Below are positions 25,391-33,621 of a DNA stretch of 64,000 nucleotides, one piece after another. This DNA comes from JAXLSZ01 sp046330315. GTDB taxonomy: Bacteria > Actinomycetota > Thermoleophilia > Solirubrobacterales > 70-9. The notes under the pieces are model-generated. The model saw only the letters and a program-made list of their open reading frames with translations. It made no database searches and was not told where the DNA came from. The stretch is taken from assembly GCA_046330315.1 (NCBI GenBank), contig JAXLSZ010000005.1, positions 124,001 through 188,000 of the forward strand. Direction: 5' to 3'. A program made the translations under genes and the position numbers. Each line of letters opens with the position of its first letter. Within the stretch, counting starts at the first letter, position 1.

Positions 25391-25825
25391 TCAGAAGTGG
25401 CCGCTGGTGGTCGCGGCGCGCAGCGCCAGGAAGAGGATGACGCCGCAGCTCACGGCCATGATCCCCATCTCGCGGCGCACGATCGCCAGGGCGAGGGCCT
25501 GCTGGCGCTCCTCGGGGAGGCTCTCGACGTCGATCCCGGCCAGCTCCTGGGCGGCGGCGCCGGCCCGGGCGCCCTCGGCGAGGAAGGAGACCAGCAGCGG
25601 GAGCAGGCCGTAGACGTAGTGGAGCTGGTCGGCGGGCTCGTGCCCCGTCATCACCAGGAGGCCGCCGAGCATCACCTGCGCGAAGACCGAGACCTGGGCC
25701 GCCCGGAGCAGGTACCAGAACGGAATCGAGGGCCGGTCGGCGAACCAGCTGTAGCCGCCGACGGCGGCCGCCGCAAGGTTGAGAACGATGACGCAGACCC
25801 CGACCACCAGGTGGACCTCGGCCAT
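25391..25825 (-). CDS. Four-helix membrane protein, unknown
   Basis: 144 aa with about four membrane helices (VVGVCVIVLNLAAAAVGG, AAQVSVFAQVMLGGLLVM, LHYVYGLLPLLVSFLAEGA, MAVSCGVILFLALRA). A conserved-looking His-Tyr-Val-Tyr occurs between helices. It is divergent from nuoA, so it could share its control region. No function recognised. Confidence 0.75.
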   Translation of the reverse strand: MAEVHLVVGVCVIVLNLAAAAVGGYSWFADRPSIPFWYLLRAAQVSVFAQVMLGGLLVMTGHEPADQLHYVYGLLPLLVSFLAEGARAGAAAQELAGIDVESLPEERQQALALAIVRREMGIMAVSCGVILFLALRAATTSGHF

Positions 25826-25925
25826 CGCCGCCTAGGACCTCCCTCGGTGGCCCCGCATCGGCTCTCGGGTGCGGAAAATCACTATGTAGCAAGTTGCCAC
25901 AAAGTCGGTGTATAACAGGGCCGGC

Positions 25926-26303
25926 GTGCTTGGAAGCTACGCACCGATCCTGGTCTTCGCGGCGCTCGGCCTGCTGGTCGGCGGCGCCTTCACGATGCTC
26001 AACCACGTGGTGGGCGCGCGCCGGCCCCGCAAGCGCACCGAGGCCGTGGAGCGCCAGGGGGATCCATACGAGTGCGGCCTGCCCTCCGAGGTGTCGAAGA
26101 CCTTCCGCTTCGGGGTCAGCTTCTACCTGGTGGCGATGCTCTTCATCCTCTTCGACATCGAGGTGGTCTTCCTCTACCCGGTCGGCGTGATCCTCAAGGG
26201 CGCCGACAGCGTCTTCCTGCTCGGCGAGGTGGTGCTCTTCGTGGTCTTGCTGTTCGTCGCCCTCGTCTACGTCTGGCGGAAGGGAGCGCTGGATTGGAGG
26301 TAG
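25926..26303 (+). CDS. nuoA: NADH-quinone oxidoreductase subunit A
   Basis: 125 aa with three membrane helices. The family signature is YECGLPS and RFGVSFYLVAMLFILFDIEV. The subunit is part of the membrane arm near the quinone site. First gene of a 14-gene operon. GTG at 25926 is used, 9 nt after a TATAAC -10-like box; GTG at 25908 is an alternative. The upstream 25871-25925 is the most AT-rich segment nearby and should hold the operon promoter. Confidence 0.93.
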   Translation: MLGSYAPILVFAALGLLVGGAFTMLNHVVGARRPRKRTEAVERQGDPYECGLPSEVSKTFRFGVSFYLVAMLFILFDIEVVFLYPVGVILKGADSVFLLGEVVLFVVLLFVALVYVWRKGALDWR

Positions 26304-27004
26304 AGCGCCGGAGGATCCGCGCCCTGGCGCCGCTCGAGCAACCCAGCTCCCCCGAGGAACTCCGCGCCCGGCAGCTACGGGCCCGCGACATGCTTCGGGG
26401 CTCAACCGACCCCGCCGACCTCGAGGCCTACGTGGAGGAGCGGGTCGGCACGACGACCCTGGCGAAGCTGCAGAGCTGGGCGCGCGCGAACTCGGTGTTC
26501 CCGATGACCTTCGGCCTGGCCTGCTGCGCGATGGAGATGATCTCGGTGGTCACCTCCCGGACCGACCTCGCGCGCTTCGGAGCCGAGGCGCTTCGGGCCA
26601 CCCCCCGTCAGGCGGACCTGATCATCCTCTCCGGCCGGGCCTCGATCAAGATGGCCCCGATCATCCGGCGGCTCTACGACCAGATGCTCGAGCCGAAGTG
26701 GGCGATCTCGATGGGCGCCTGCTCCTCGAGCGGCGGGATGTTCTCCAACTACGCGGTGGTCCAGGGCGCCGACAAGTTCATGCCGATCGACGTCCACGTC
26801 CCCGGCTGCCCGCCGCGTCCCGAGGCCCTGCTCTACGGGTTCAACAAGCTGCAGCGGAAGATCGTCGGGAATCCCGACCCGGGCTGGCGGCAGCGCTACA
26901 ACGCGGTGGGCACCGAGGAGTGGGCCCGGGGCGGCACCTCGAGCCGGCCCAGCGTCGAGGAGCTGGAGGCCTACGCCGCGGCCAGGGAGACCGCCGGTGC
27001 CTGA
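26294..27004 (+). CDS. nuoB: NADH-quinone oxidoreductase subunit B
   Basis: 236 aa. It carries the [4Fe-4S] cluster N2 that reduces quinone: ligands in GLACCAMEM, GACSSSGG and HVPGCPPRPEAL. I place the start at TTG 26294, with GGAAGGGAG upstream and overlapping nuoA; the ATG at 26390 would give a shorter N-terminus and still includes the whole conserved domain. Confidence 0.93.
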   Translation: MEVERRRIRALAPLEQPSSPEELRARQLRARDMLRGSTDPADLEAYVEERVGTTTLAKLQSWARANSVFPMTFGLACCAMEMISVVTSRTDLARFGAEALRATPRQADLIILSGRASIKMAPIIRRLYDQMLEPKWAISMGACSSSGGMFSNYAVVQGADKFMPIDVHVPGCPPRPEALLYGFNKLQRKIVGNPDPGWRQRYNAVGTEEWARGGTSSRPSVEELEAYAAARETAGA

Positions 27005-27551
27005 CGCGGCCGGACTCGAGCTGATCCGCGCCGAGGTCAACGACCGCCACCCGGAGGCGATCCTCGACACCGCGTTCGACCGGGGCGGGGCGACGCTGGT
27101 CGCCGACCCGGAGAAGGTGCTCGAGGTGCTCTCCTGGCTGCGCGACACCCCGGGGCAGGAGTACCGCTTCCTCTCCAGCCTTCACGCCGCCGACTACCTC
27201 CCGGCCCAACCCCGCTTCGGCGTCCACTACGAGCTGCTCAACCGCGAGCGGGTCGAGCGGGTGCGGGTCAGAGCGCCTATTGATGAACCCGGCGCGTCCT
27301 CCGCTCCGCGTCCGGGCGCGCCGGGGTCGCAGGCGGGCCTTCCGGTCATTCCGTCGTGCGTCTCCCTCTTCCCGACCGCCGAGTTCCCCGAGCGCGAGGC
27401 CTTCGACTTCTTCGGGATCGTCTTCCGCGGCCACCCCGACCTGCGGCGGATCCTGATGCCCGAGGACTACGTCGGCTGGCCGCAGCGGCGGGACTTCCCG
27501 GTCGGCGGGGAGCCCGTCCACTTCACCCACAACGACCCCGCCCGGCGCTGA
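26997..27551 (+). CDS. nuoC: NADH-quinone oxidoreductase subunit C, with an in-frame repeat insertion
   Basis: 184 aa. The 30-kDa subunit binds NuoD and forms part of the quinone-reducing module. The typical signature (TAEFPEREAFDFFGIVFRGHPDLRRILMPEDY, in part) is intact. Between residues about 98 and 112 is an extra segment (PGASSAPRPGAPGSQ) encoded by a 45-bp palindromic repeat that also occurs in nuoE. It lies in a surface loop before the conserved C-terminal motif. GTG start overlaps the nuoB stop. Confidence 0.93.
   Translation: MPDAAGLELIRAEVNDRHPEAILDTAFDRGGATLVADPEKVLEVLSWLRDTPGQEYRFLSSLHAADYLPAQPRFGVHYELLNRERVERVRVRAPIDEPGASSAPRPGAPGSQAGLPVIPSCVSLFPTAEFPEREAFDFFGIVFRGHPDLRRILMPEDYVGWPQRRDFPVGGEPVHFTHNDPARR
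27288..27332. repeat. In-frame palindromic repeat, copy in nuoC
   Basis: Arms CCCGGCGCG (27288-27296) and CGCGCCGGG (27317-27325) are perfectly complementary. About 43 of 45 bases match 28800-28844 in nuoE. Confidence 0.8.
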
Positions 27552-27552
27552 G

Positions 27553-28791
27553 ATGAGCACCGTCGAGCAGGCAGCGGGCGAGATCGAGCGGGCGGTCCCG
27601 GGCGCCTCGGTGGCGCTGGAGCCCGAGACCGAGGTGATGACGGTCAACATGGGGCCGCACCACCCCGCCACGCACGGGGTGCTGAGGCTGGTGGTCAAGC
27701 TCGAGGGCGAGGTCGTCCGCGACCTGCGACCGGTGATCGGCTACGTCCACACCGGCATCGAGAAGTCCTGCGAGGCGCATTCCTACTGGAAGACGATCCC
27801 CTTCGTCGAGCGCATGGACTACCTCTCCTACTTCTTCAACATGGAGGCCTTCTGCGGAGCGGTGGAGCGGCTGATCGAGCTGGAGATCCCCCCCCGCGCG
27901 AAGTACCTGAGGACGATCCACATGGAGCTCAACCGGCTCCACTCCCACCTGGTCTGGCTGGGGACCAGCGCCCTGGACGTCGGGGCGATCTCGATGCTCT
28001 GGTACGCCTTCCGCGAGCGGGACACGATCCTCGACCTCTTCGAGATGTCCACCGGGCAGCGGATGCACACCCGCTACTTCCAGGTCGGCGGGGTGATCGA
28101 GGACATCCCGGTCGGCTTCGAGCGCAAGCTGCGGGACTTCCTGGCGGCGATGCCGACCCGGATCGACCAGTACGAGGCGCTGCTGGACCGCAACGAGATC
28201 TTCCTCTCGCGGACCAAGGGCGTCGGCGAGGTCTCGCGAGACCGACTGCTCGAGCTGGGCGTGACGGGGCCGCTGCTGCGCGCGGCCGGAGAGCCCTGGG
28301 ACCTGCGCAAGGCCTTCGACTACCTCGCCTACCCGGACCTCGAGTTCTCGATCCCGATCGGCACGGTGGGCGACTGCTACGACCGCTACCGGGTGCGCAT
28401 GGCGGAGATGCGCGAGTCGGTGCGGATGATCGGTCAGGCTCTCGACGGCCTTCCCGAAGGGCCCCACATCGCCGACGACCGCAAGTACGTGCTTCCGCCC
28501 CGCTCTGAGCTCTCGACCTCGATGGAAGCGCTGATCCAGCACTTCAAGCTGGTGACCGAAGGCTTCCGGGTCCCTCCCGGGGAGACCTACCGGGCGATCG
28601 AGTCGCCGCGCGGCGAGCTCGGCTGCTTCGTGGTCGCCGACGGCTCCTCGAAGCCCGCCAGGGTCCACTTCCGCGACCCCTCCTTCGTCAACCTGCAGGC
28701 ACTCCGGGAGATGTGCGTCGGCGGCTACGTCGCCGACCTGATCACCAACCTGGCCATGCTCGACCCGATCCTCGGCGGGATAGACCGGTGA
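27553..28791 (+). CDS. nuoD: NADH-quinone oxidoreductase subunit D
   Basis: 412 aa. The 49-kDa subunit lines the quinone pocket with NuoB. Signatures: NMGPHHPATHGVLRLV, GYVHTGIEKS, MELNRLHSHLVWLG, and the C-terminal LGCFVVADGSSKPARVHFR and LDPILGGIDR. It begins 1 nt after the nuoC stop and overlaps nuoE by GTGA. Confidence 0.96.
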   Translation: MSTVEQAAGEIERAVPGASVALEPETEVMTVNMGPHHPATHGVLRLVVKLEGEVVRDLRPVIGYVHTGIEKSCEAHSYWKTIPFVERMDYLSYFFNMEAFCGAVERLIELEIPPRAKYLRTIHMELNRLHSHLVWLGTSALDVGAISMLWYAFRERDTILDLFEMSTGQRMHTRYFQVGGVIEDIPVGFERKLRDFLAAMPTRIDQYEALLDRNEIFLSRTKGVGEVSRDRLLELGVTGPLLRAAGEPWDLRKAFDYLAYPDLEFSIPIGTVGDCYDRYRVRMAEMRESVRMIGQALDGLPEGPHIADDRKYVLPPRSELSTSMEALIQHFKLVTEGFRVPPGETYRAIESPRGELGCFVVADGSSKPARVHFRDPSFVNLQALREMCVGGYVADLITNLAMLDPILGGIDR

Positions 28792-29660
28792 AGCAAGAGC
28801 CCGGCACGTCCTCCGCTTCGCGTCCGGGCGCGCCGGGGTCGCAGACATCCTCCGCTTCGCGTCCGGGCGCGCCGGGGTCGCGGATCACCCCGATCGGGCA
28901 CCCCGGGGCCGGGTCGGAGGACGTGGCGCCCTCGGCGGGCGGGCCGGGACGGGGGCCCGAGGCCCCGCTGCGCCCGGACGGGACCCCCGGTCTGCCGGTC
29001 GATGCGGCGCTGGTCGAGGGGCGCTCCCCGGACCGCGAGCCGGAGGGGATACCAGAGCTCGAGGAGGTGGATTGCCCGCCGGAGCTCCGGGGGCGGATCG
29101 AGGAGCTTGTGTCGCGCTATCCCGACCGCCACTCGGCGTCGATCCCCGCACTGTGGGCGGTGCAGCGCCGCTACGGATGGTGCACGCCCGAGGGAATCCG
29201 CCAGGCCGCGGCGGTGATGCGGGTCACCCCGGCCTACCTGGAGTCGGTGGCGAGCTTCTACGACCTCCTGCACACCGAGCCGGCCGGCACCCACCGGGTG
29301 CTGGTCTGCACCAACATCTCCTGCTGGATGCGGGGCGGCGACGAGCTGCTGGCGGCGTTTTGCGAGGCGGCGGGCTGCGATGCCGGCGAGGCGCGGCACG
29401 GCGGCTCGGTCTCCGCCGACGGCGAGCTCTTCGTCAGCGGCTTCGAGTGCCTCGGCGCCTGCGACCTGGCGCCGATGGCCTCGGTGGACGAGCGCTACTT
29501 CGGCCCGCTGGAGGCGTCCGAGGCGGAGGCCGCGGTCGAGCAGCTCCGCTCGGGCTCGGAGGTGCTGCCCGCCAAGGCGCTCGAGAGGCGCCGGCTGCCG
29601 GGCGGGCCGCAGGCCGAGCCTGACCCCCGGGTCGCCGGCAAGAAGGGACCGAACCAGTGA
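28788..29660 (+). CDS. nuoE: NADH-quinone oxidoreductase subunit E, with a repeat-rich N-terminal extension
   Basis: 290 aa. The 24-kDa [2Fe-2S] subunit is residues about 97-250 (thioredoxin-like; ligands in CTNISC and CLGACD). The preceding 95 residues are extra. They begin with two copies of the same palindromic repeat found in nuoC (SSASRPGAPGS twice) and continue Pro/Gly-rich. The C-terminal tail is also extended. GTG start overlaps the nuoD stop, so the extension is translated. Confidence 0.93.
   Translation: MKQEPGTSSASRPGAPGSQTSSASRPGAPGSRITPIGHPGAGSEDVAPSAGGPGRGPEAPLRPDGTPGLPVDAALVEGRSPDREPEGIPELEEVDCPPELRGRIEELVSRYPDRHSASIPALWAVQRRYGWCTPEGIRQAAAVMRVTPAYLESVASFYDLLHTEPAGTHRVLVCTNISCWMRGGDELLAAFCEAAGCDAGEARHGGSVSADGELFVSGFECLGACDLAPMASVDERYFGPLEASEAEAAVEQLRSGSEVLPAKALERRRLPGGPQAEPDPRVAGKKGPNQ
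28800..28882. repeat. In-frame palindromic repeat, two copies in nuoE
   Basis: A full 45-bp copy (28800-28844) and a shortened copy (28845-28882) of the nuoC repeat, both in the frame that gives SRPGAPGS. Confidence 0.8.
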
Positions 29661-30955
29661 GCGCCGGCGAGACCAGGATGCTTCTCCGCAACGCCGAGGA
29701 GCCGGGCCTGGACACGATCGAGGTCTACCGGCGCCACGGCGGCTACACGGCGATGGAGAGCGCCTACCGGGGGCTGGAGCCGGACGAGATCGTCGCCGAG
29801 CTGGAGGCCTCGGGGCTGCGGGGGCGGGGCGGTGCCGGCTTCTCGATGGGCAAGAAGGCCTCCTTCCTGCCGCGCGGCGAGATGAAGAAGTACCTGTGCT
29901 GCAACGCCGACGAGTCCGAGCCCGGCGCCTTCAAGGACCGCGAGCTGATGCAGCGCAACCCCCACCAGCTGATCGAGGGGATCGCGATCGCCGCGCTGGC
30001 CGCCGACGTCGGGCATGCCTTCATCTTCATCCGCGGCGAGTACGACAGCCAGGCGGACACCCTCGAGGCCGCCGTGGCGGAGGCATACGAGGCCGGCTTC
30101 CTCGGCCAGAACGTGCTCGGCTCCCACCACGACCTCGAGCTGGTCGTCCACCGCGGCGCCGGCGCCTACATCTGCGGCGAGGAGACCGCCCTGCTCGACG
30201 CGCTGGAGGGCAAGCGCGGCAACCCGCGTCTGAAGCCGCCGTTCCCCGCCGTCGAGGGCCTCTACGGCGGCCCGACCCTGATCAACAACGTCGAGACGCT
30301 TTCCAACGTGCCCCACATCGTCGCCAACGGGGCCGAGTGGTTCCGCAGCTTCGGCACCGAGCAGTCGCCGGGGACCAAGGTGGTCTCGGTCTCCGGCTGC
30401 GTGCGGCGGCCGGGCAACTACGAGGTAGAGCTGGGAATCCCGATCAGCGAGATCATCCACGGGCTTGCCGGAGGCCCCGAGGAGGGCCACGAGGTCAAGG
30501 CCTTCTATCCGGGCGGCTCCTCCTCGCCGGTGCTGACGGCCCGCGAGCTCGACCTCCCCTACAGCTTCGAGGCGATGGCCGAGGCGGGCTCGATGCTCGG
30601 GTCGGGCTCGATCATCGTCGCCGACGAGCGCGTCTCGATCCCCCACATGGCGCTTCGCACGGCGCGCTTCTACCACCACGAGTCCTGCGGCAAGTGCACG
30701 CCGTGCCGCGAGGGCACCAACTGGACCGTGAAGATGCTGGAGCGCGTGGTGCGCGGCGAGGCGACGCCGATGGACCTCGACGTCATCGCCTCGGTGCAGC
30801 AGAACATCATCGGCCACTGCCTCTGCGTGCTCGGCGACTCGATGGCGATGCCGGTCAGCGCCATGGTTCGCAAGTTCCGGCAGGAGTTCGAGGACGCGAT
30901 AGCCGGCGGTGCGCAGGTGGCGGCCGGCAGCCTTCTCGAAGGGCGGGTAGGGTGA
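29657..30955 (+). CDS. nuoF: NADH-quinone oxidoreductase subunit F
   Basis: 432 aa. It carries the NADH site, FMN and cluster N3. Motifs: GLRGRGGAGFSMGKK (NADH), CCNADESEPGAFKDR (FMN), GAGAYICGEETALL, and the C-terminal [4Fe-4S] ligands ESCGKCTPCREG with a later Cys in GHCLCVLGD. Starts with GTG overlapping the nuoE stop. Confidence 0.96.
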   Translation: MSAGETRMLLRNAEEPGLDTIEVYRRHGGYTAMESAYRGLEPDEIVAELEASGLRGRGGAGFSMGKKASFLPRGEMKKYLCCNADESEPGAFKDRELMQRNPHQLIEGIAIAALAADVGHAFIFIRGEYDSQADTLEAAVAEAYEAGFLGQNVLGSHHDLELVVHRGAGAYICGEETALLDALEGKRGNPRLKPPFPAVEGLYGGPTLINNVETLSNVPHIVANGAEWFRSFGTEQSPGTKVVSVSGCVRRPGNYEVELGIPISEIIHGLAGGPEEGHEVKAFYPGGSSSPVLTARELDLPYSFEAMAEAGSMLGSGSIIVADERVSIPHMALRTARFYHHESCGKCTPCREGTNWTVKMLERVVRGEATPMDLDVIASVQQNIIGHCLCVLGDSMAMPVSAMVRKFRQEFEDAIAGGAQVAAGSLLEGRVG

Positions 30956-33621
30956 GCGAGCCGGAGCGCAGGGTCACGCTGATCGTCGACGGAAGGGAGA
31001 TCGAGGCCGTCGAGGGGGAGATGCTGGTCGACGCGGCCAAGCACGGCGACGTCGAGATACCGGTCTTCTGCTACGAGCCGAAGCTCGGCGCCCCGGTCGG
31101 CGCCTGCCGGATGTGCATGGTCGAGATCGAGGGGATGCCGAAGCTGCAGACGGCCTGCTCGACCCCGGTCCGCGACGGGATGGTCGTCTACACCCGGAAC
31201 GAGCAGGTCGTCGATGCCCAGAACGCGGTGGTCGAGTTCCTCCTCGTCAACCACCCGCTCGACTGCCCGGTCTGCGACAAGGGCGGGGAGTGCCCGCTGC
31301 AGGACATCTCGATGGGCTGGGGGACCGGCCGCAGCCGCTTCACCGACGCCAAGCGGCATTTCGAGAAGCCCATCCCCCTCTCCCCCCTGGTGGCGATCGA
31401 CCGCGAGCGCTGCATCCTCTGCTACCGCTGCGTGCGGTTCAGCCAGGAGGTGGCCGAGGACGCCCAGCTCCAGCTCCTGCAGCGAGGCAACCGCTCCTAC
31501 GTGGGGACCTTCGACGAGCGCCCCTACGTGGCCCCCTTCCACGGCAACATCACCGAGCTCTGCCCGGTCGGCGCCCTGACCTCCTACACCTACCGCTTCC
31601 GGGCGCGCCCCTGGGACATCGAGCAGGCCGGGTCGGTCTGCACGCTCTGCCCCAGCCAGTGCAACGTCAGCTTCACGGTCCGCGACGAGAAGGTCGTCCG
31701 GGTCCTGGCCCGCGACAACCCCGAGGTCGACGACGGCTGGCTCTGCGACAAGGGCCGCTACTCCTTCGAGATGCTGCGCGGGGGGGAGCGGATAACCGGC
31801 CCGGCGCTCCGGTCGGCCGGCGGCTCCGGCGTGGGCTGGCCCGAAGCGCTGGAGTCGGCGGCCAAGGGACTGCGTGCCACCGGGCCCGCCACCGCGGCGA
31901 TCGTCGGCGACGCCTCCAACGAGGAGGCCTACCTGCTCCAGCGGCTCCTCCGCGAGGCGCTGGGCTCGCCGCACCTGGAGTCGCGGATCGCCGCCGGGCC
32001 CGCGCGGGAGGCCCTGCTGGCCCTCTCGGAGCCCAGGATCGGCGCCCGGGTGCGCGACATCGACTCCGCCGACGCCGTGCTCGTGCTCGGCACCGATCCC
32101 CTGCACTCATCCCCGATCCTCGACCTGCGGATCCGCAAGGCGGTGCGCCGCAACGGCGCGCGCCTCGCGGTGGCGACGGAGCGGCCGACCGCCCTCGACG
32201 GCGGTGCCGCCGCGAGCGCCCGCTACGCGCCGGGCGACGCCGCCGGCTTCCTCTCGCGGCTGGGCGCCGCGCTGGCCGGCCAGGAGTCCGGCGACGACGG
32301 CGCCGCCGATGTCGCCGCCGTCCTGCGCGACGCCGAGCGCCCGGTGGTCGTCTGGGGCGAGCGGATCGGGCTCGGCGAGGGCGGGAACGCGGCGATCGAC
32401 GGCCTGCTCGGCCTGGCCGAGGGCCTCGGGATCCGCTCCGCCGAGGGCTCGGGCCTGCTGGAGGTGCCGGAGGCGGCCAACGCGCGCGGCCTGCGCGAGG
32501 CGGGCTGCCTGCCGGACGCCGGTCCGGGACTTGCCGCGGCCGAGGCCGGCCACGACACGGAGCGGATCAGGGCGGCGCTGGAGTCGGGGGAGATCCGCGG
32601 GCTCCTCCTCTTCGGGGTGGACCCCGGCCGGGACTTCCCGGACGCGGCGGCCTGGGCTCGGGCCGTCTCGGCCGCCGAGTTCGTGGTCTGCTTCTCGATG
32701 CTGCGCAGCGGCGCCGCCGCCGCCGCGGACGTCGTATTCCCGCTCGAGAGCCACGCCGAGAAGGACGGCACCGTCACCCACCCGGACGGGCGCCTGCAGC
32801 GGGTGCGGCCCGGCGCGGCGCGGCCGGGGGACGTGCGGCCGGCCTGGCAGGTGCTCGCCGAGCTCTCGGCGGCGCTCGGCGAGGAGACCGGGGTCGAGTC
32901 CGCGGTGGATGCCCGCGAGGCCGTGAGCGGCGCGGTTCCCTTCTACGCCGGCCTGACCGACGAGGAGGTCGGGGGGCGCGGGGTGCGGTGGCAGGAGCGC
33001 GAGGCGGCGGCGGGGTTCCCCGAGGGAGGGCCGAGCGAGATCGGAGGCGGGGGCAGGACCGGGGAACCGCCTCGGAAAGCGCAGTCTTCCCTCGGCGGAA
33101 CCCCGGTCCTGCCTTCTCAGCTCGGGTCCGCCGGAGCCCTCGGCGGGGAGCCGGCCGCGGCCTCGTCGGAGGGTTCGCAGTCTTTCGACGGCCCCGCCGG
33201 GGAACCGCCTCGGAAAGCACAGTCTTCCCTCGGCGGAACCCCGGCGGGGCCCGGCGATGCAGGTGAATCCCCCCGCGGCACCTCGGCCGAGGGGGAGGGA
33301 TTGGAGTTGGCGGTTGGGAGGTATCGGGACATCTGGGCGGGGCCCGAGACGGAGCTGAACCCGGCGCTGCGGTTCCTGCGCCCCGAGCAGACCGTGGACC
33401 TCTCCCCGGCCGATGCGGCCCGCCTCGGGGTCGAGCGGGGCGAGCGCGTCAGCGTCTCCGTGAACGGGGCCTCGCTCTCCGTCCGGGTGGCGATCCGCGA
33501 GCGGGTCGCCGAGGGCACCTGCTTCCTGATCGAGCGAACCGCCGAGGACAACGCCAACCTGCTGCCCTCCGGCGCCGGCACCGTCCGGATCGAGAAGGGG
33601 GCCGGGGCGGTGGCGCGATGA
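30952..33621 (+). CDS. nuoG: NADH-quinone oxidoreductase subunit G, with in-frame palindromes
   Basis: 889 aa, longer than usual. An N-terminal [2Fe-2S] ferredoxin domain (VFCYEPKLG, GACRMCMVE), the His/Cys [4Fe-4S] site (DCPVCDKGGECPLQD), a second [4Fe-4S] site (CILCYRC) and a molybdopterin-type domain with CTLCPSQC. Residues about 701-767 are an inserted Pro/Ser/Gly region, encoded by two palindromes giving GEPPRKAQSSLGGTP twice. After it the C-terminal domain (FLRPEQTVDLSPADAARLG...) resumes. GTG overlaps nuoF; the stop overlaps the nuoH ATG. Confidence 0.95.
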   Translation: MSEPERRVTLIVDGREIEAVEGEMLVDAAKHGDVEIPVFCYEPKLGAPVGACRMCMVEIEGMPKLQTACSTPVRDGMVVYTRNEQVVDAQNAVVEFLLVNHPLDCPVCDKGGECPLQDISMGWGTGRSRFTDAKRHFEKPIPLSPLVAIDRERCILCYRCVRFSQEVAEDAQLQLLQRGNRSYVGTFDERPYVAPFHGNITELCPVGALTSYTYRFRARPWDIEQAGSVCTLCPSQCNVSFTVRDEKVVRVLARDNPEVDDGWLCDKGRYSFEMLRGGERITGPALRSAGGSGVGWPEALESAAKGLRATGPATAAIVGDASNEEAYLLQRLLREALGSPHLESRIAAGPAREALLALSEPRIGARVRDIDSADAVLVLGTDPLHSSPILDLRIRKAVRRNGARLAVATERPTALDGGAAASARYAPGDAAGFLSRLGAALAGQESGDDGAADVAAVLRDAERPVVVWGERIGLGEGGNAAIDGLLGLAEGLGIRSAEGSGLLEVPEAANARGLREAGCLPDAGPGLAAAEAGHDTERIRAALESGEIRGLLLFGVDPGRDFPDAAAWARAVSAAEFVVCFSMLRSGAAAAADVVFPLESHAEKDGTVTHPDGRLQRVRPGAARPGDVRPAWQVLAELSAALGEETGVESAVDAREAVSGAVPFYAGLTDEEVGGRGVRWQEREAAAGFPEGGPSEIGGGGRTGEPPRKAQSSLGGTPVLPSQLGSAGALGGEPAAASSEGSQSFDGPAGEPPRKAQSSLGGTPAGPGDAGESPRGTSAEGEGLELAVGRYRDIWAGPETELNPALRFLRPEQTVDLSPADAARLGVERGERVSVSVNGASLSVRVAIRERVAEGTCFLIERTAEDNANLLPSGAGTVRIEKGAGAVAR
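33052..33113. repeat. nuoG palindrome 1
   Basis: 20-nt arms at 33052-33071 and 33094-33113. They pair perfectly apart from an AA/AA mismatch. The outer part is GGCAGGACC / GGTCCTGCC and the inner part is CGGGGAACCGCC-type core, shared with palindrome 2. Confidence 0.85.
33191..33250. repeat. nuoG palindrome 2
   Basis: Same core as palindrome 1 (one base changed in the 46-bp centre) but with a different outer arm, GCCCCGCC / GGCGGGGC, again perfectly complementary to each other. The stretch between the two copies (33114-33190) contains a decayed third copy with TTCGCAGTCTTTCGACGG. Confidence 0.85.

Noticed and set aside
25894..25916. TTGCCA and TATAAC as a full nuoA promoter
   Set aside because: The spacing is only 11 bp, too short for a sigma-70 promoter; TATAAC alone is kept as a possible -10.
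29380..30951. A long upstream extension of the nuoG frame through nuoE and nuoF
   Set aside because: The conserved NuoG start (VSEPERRVTLIVDG) is at 30952 with a GTGA overlap; upstream is out of frame with nuoF and has no domain.
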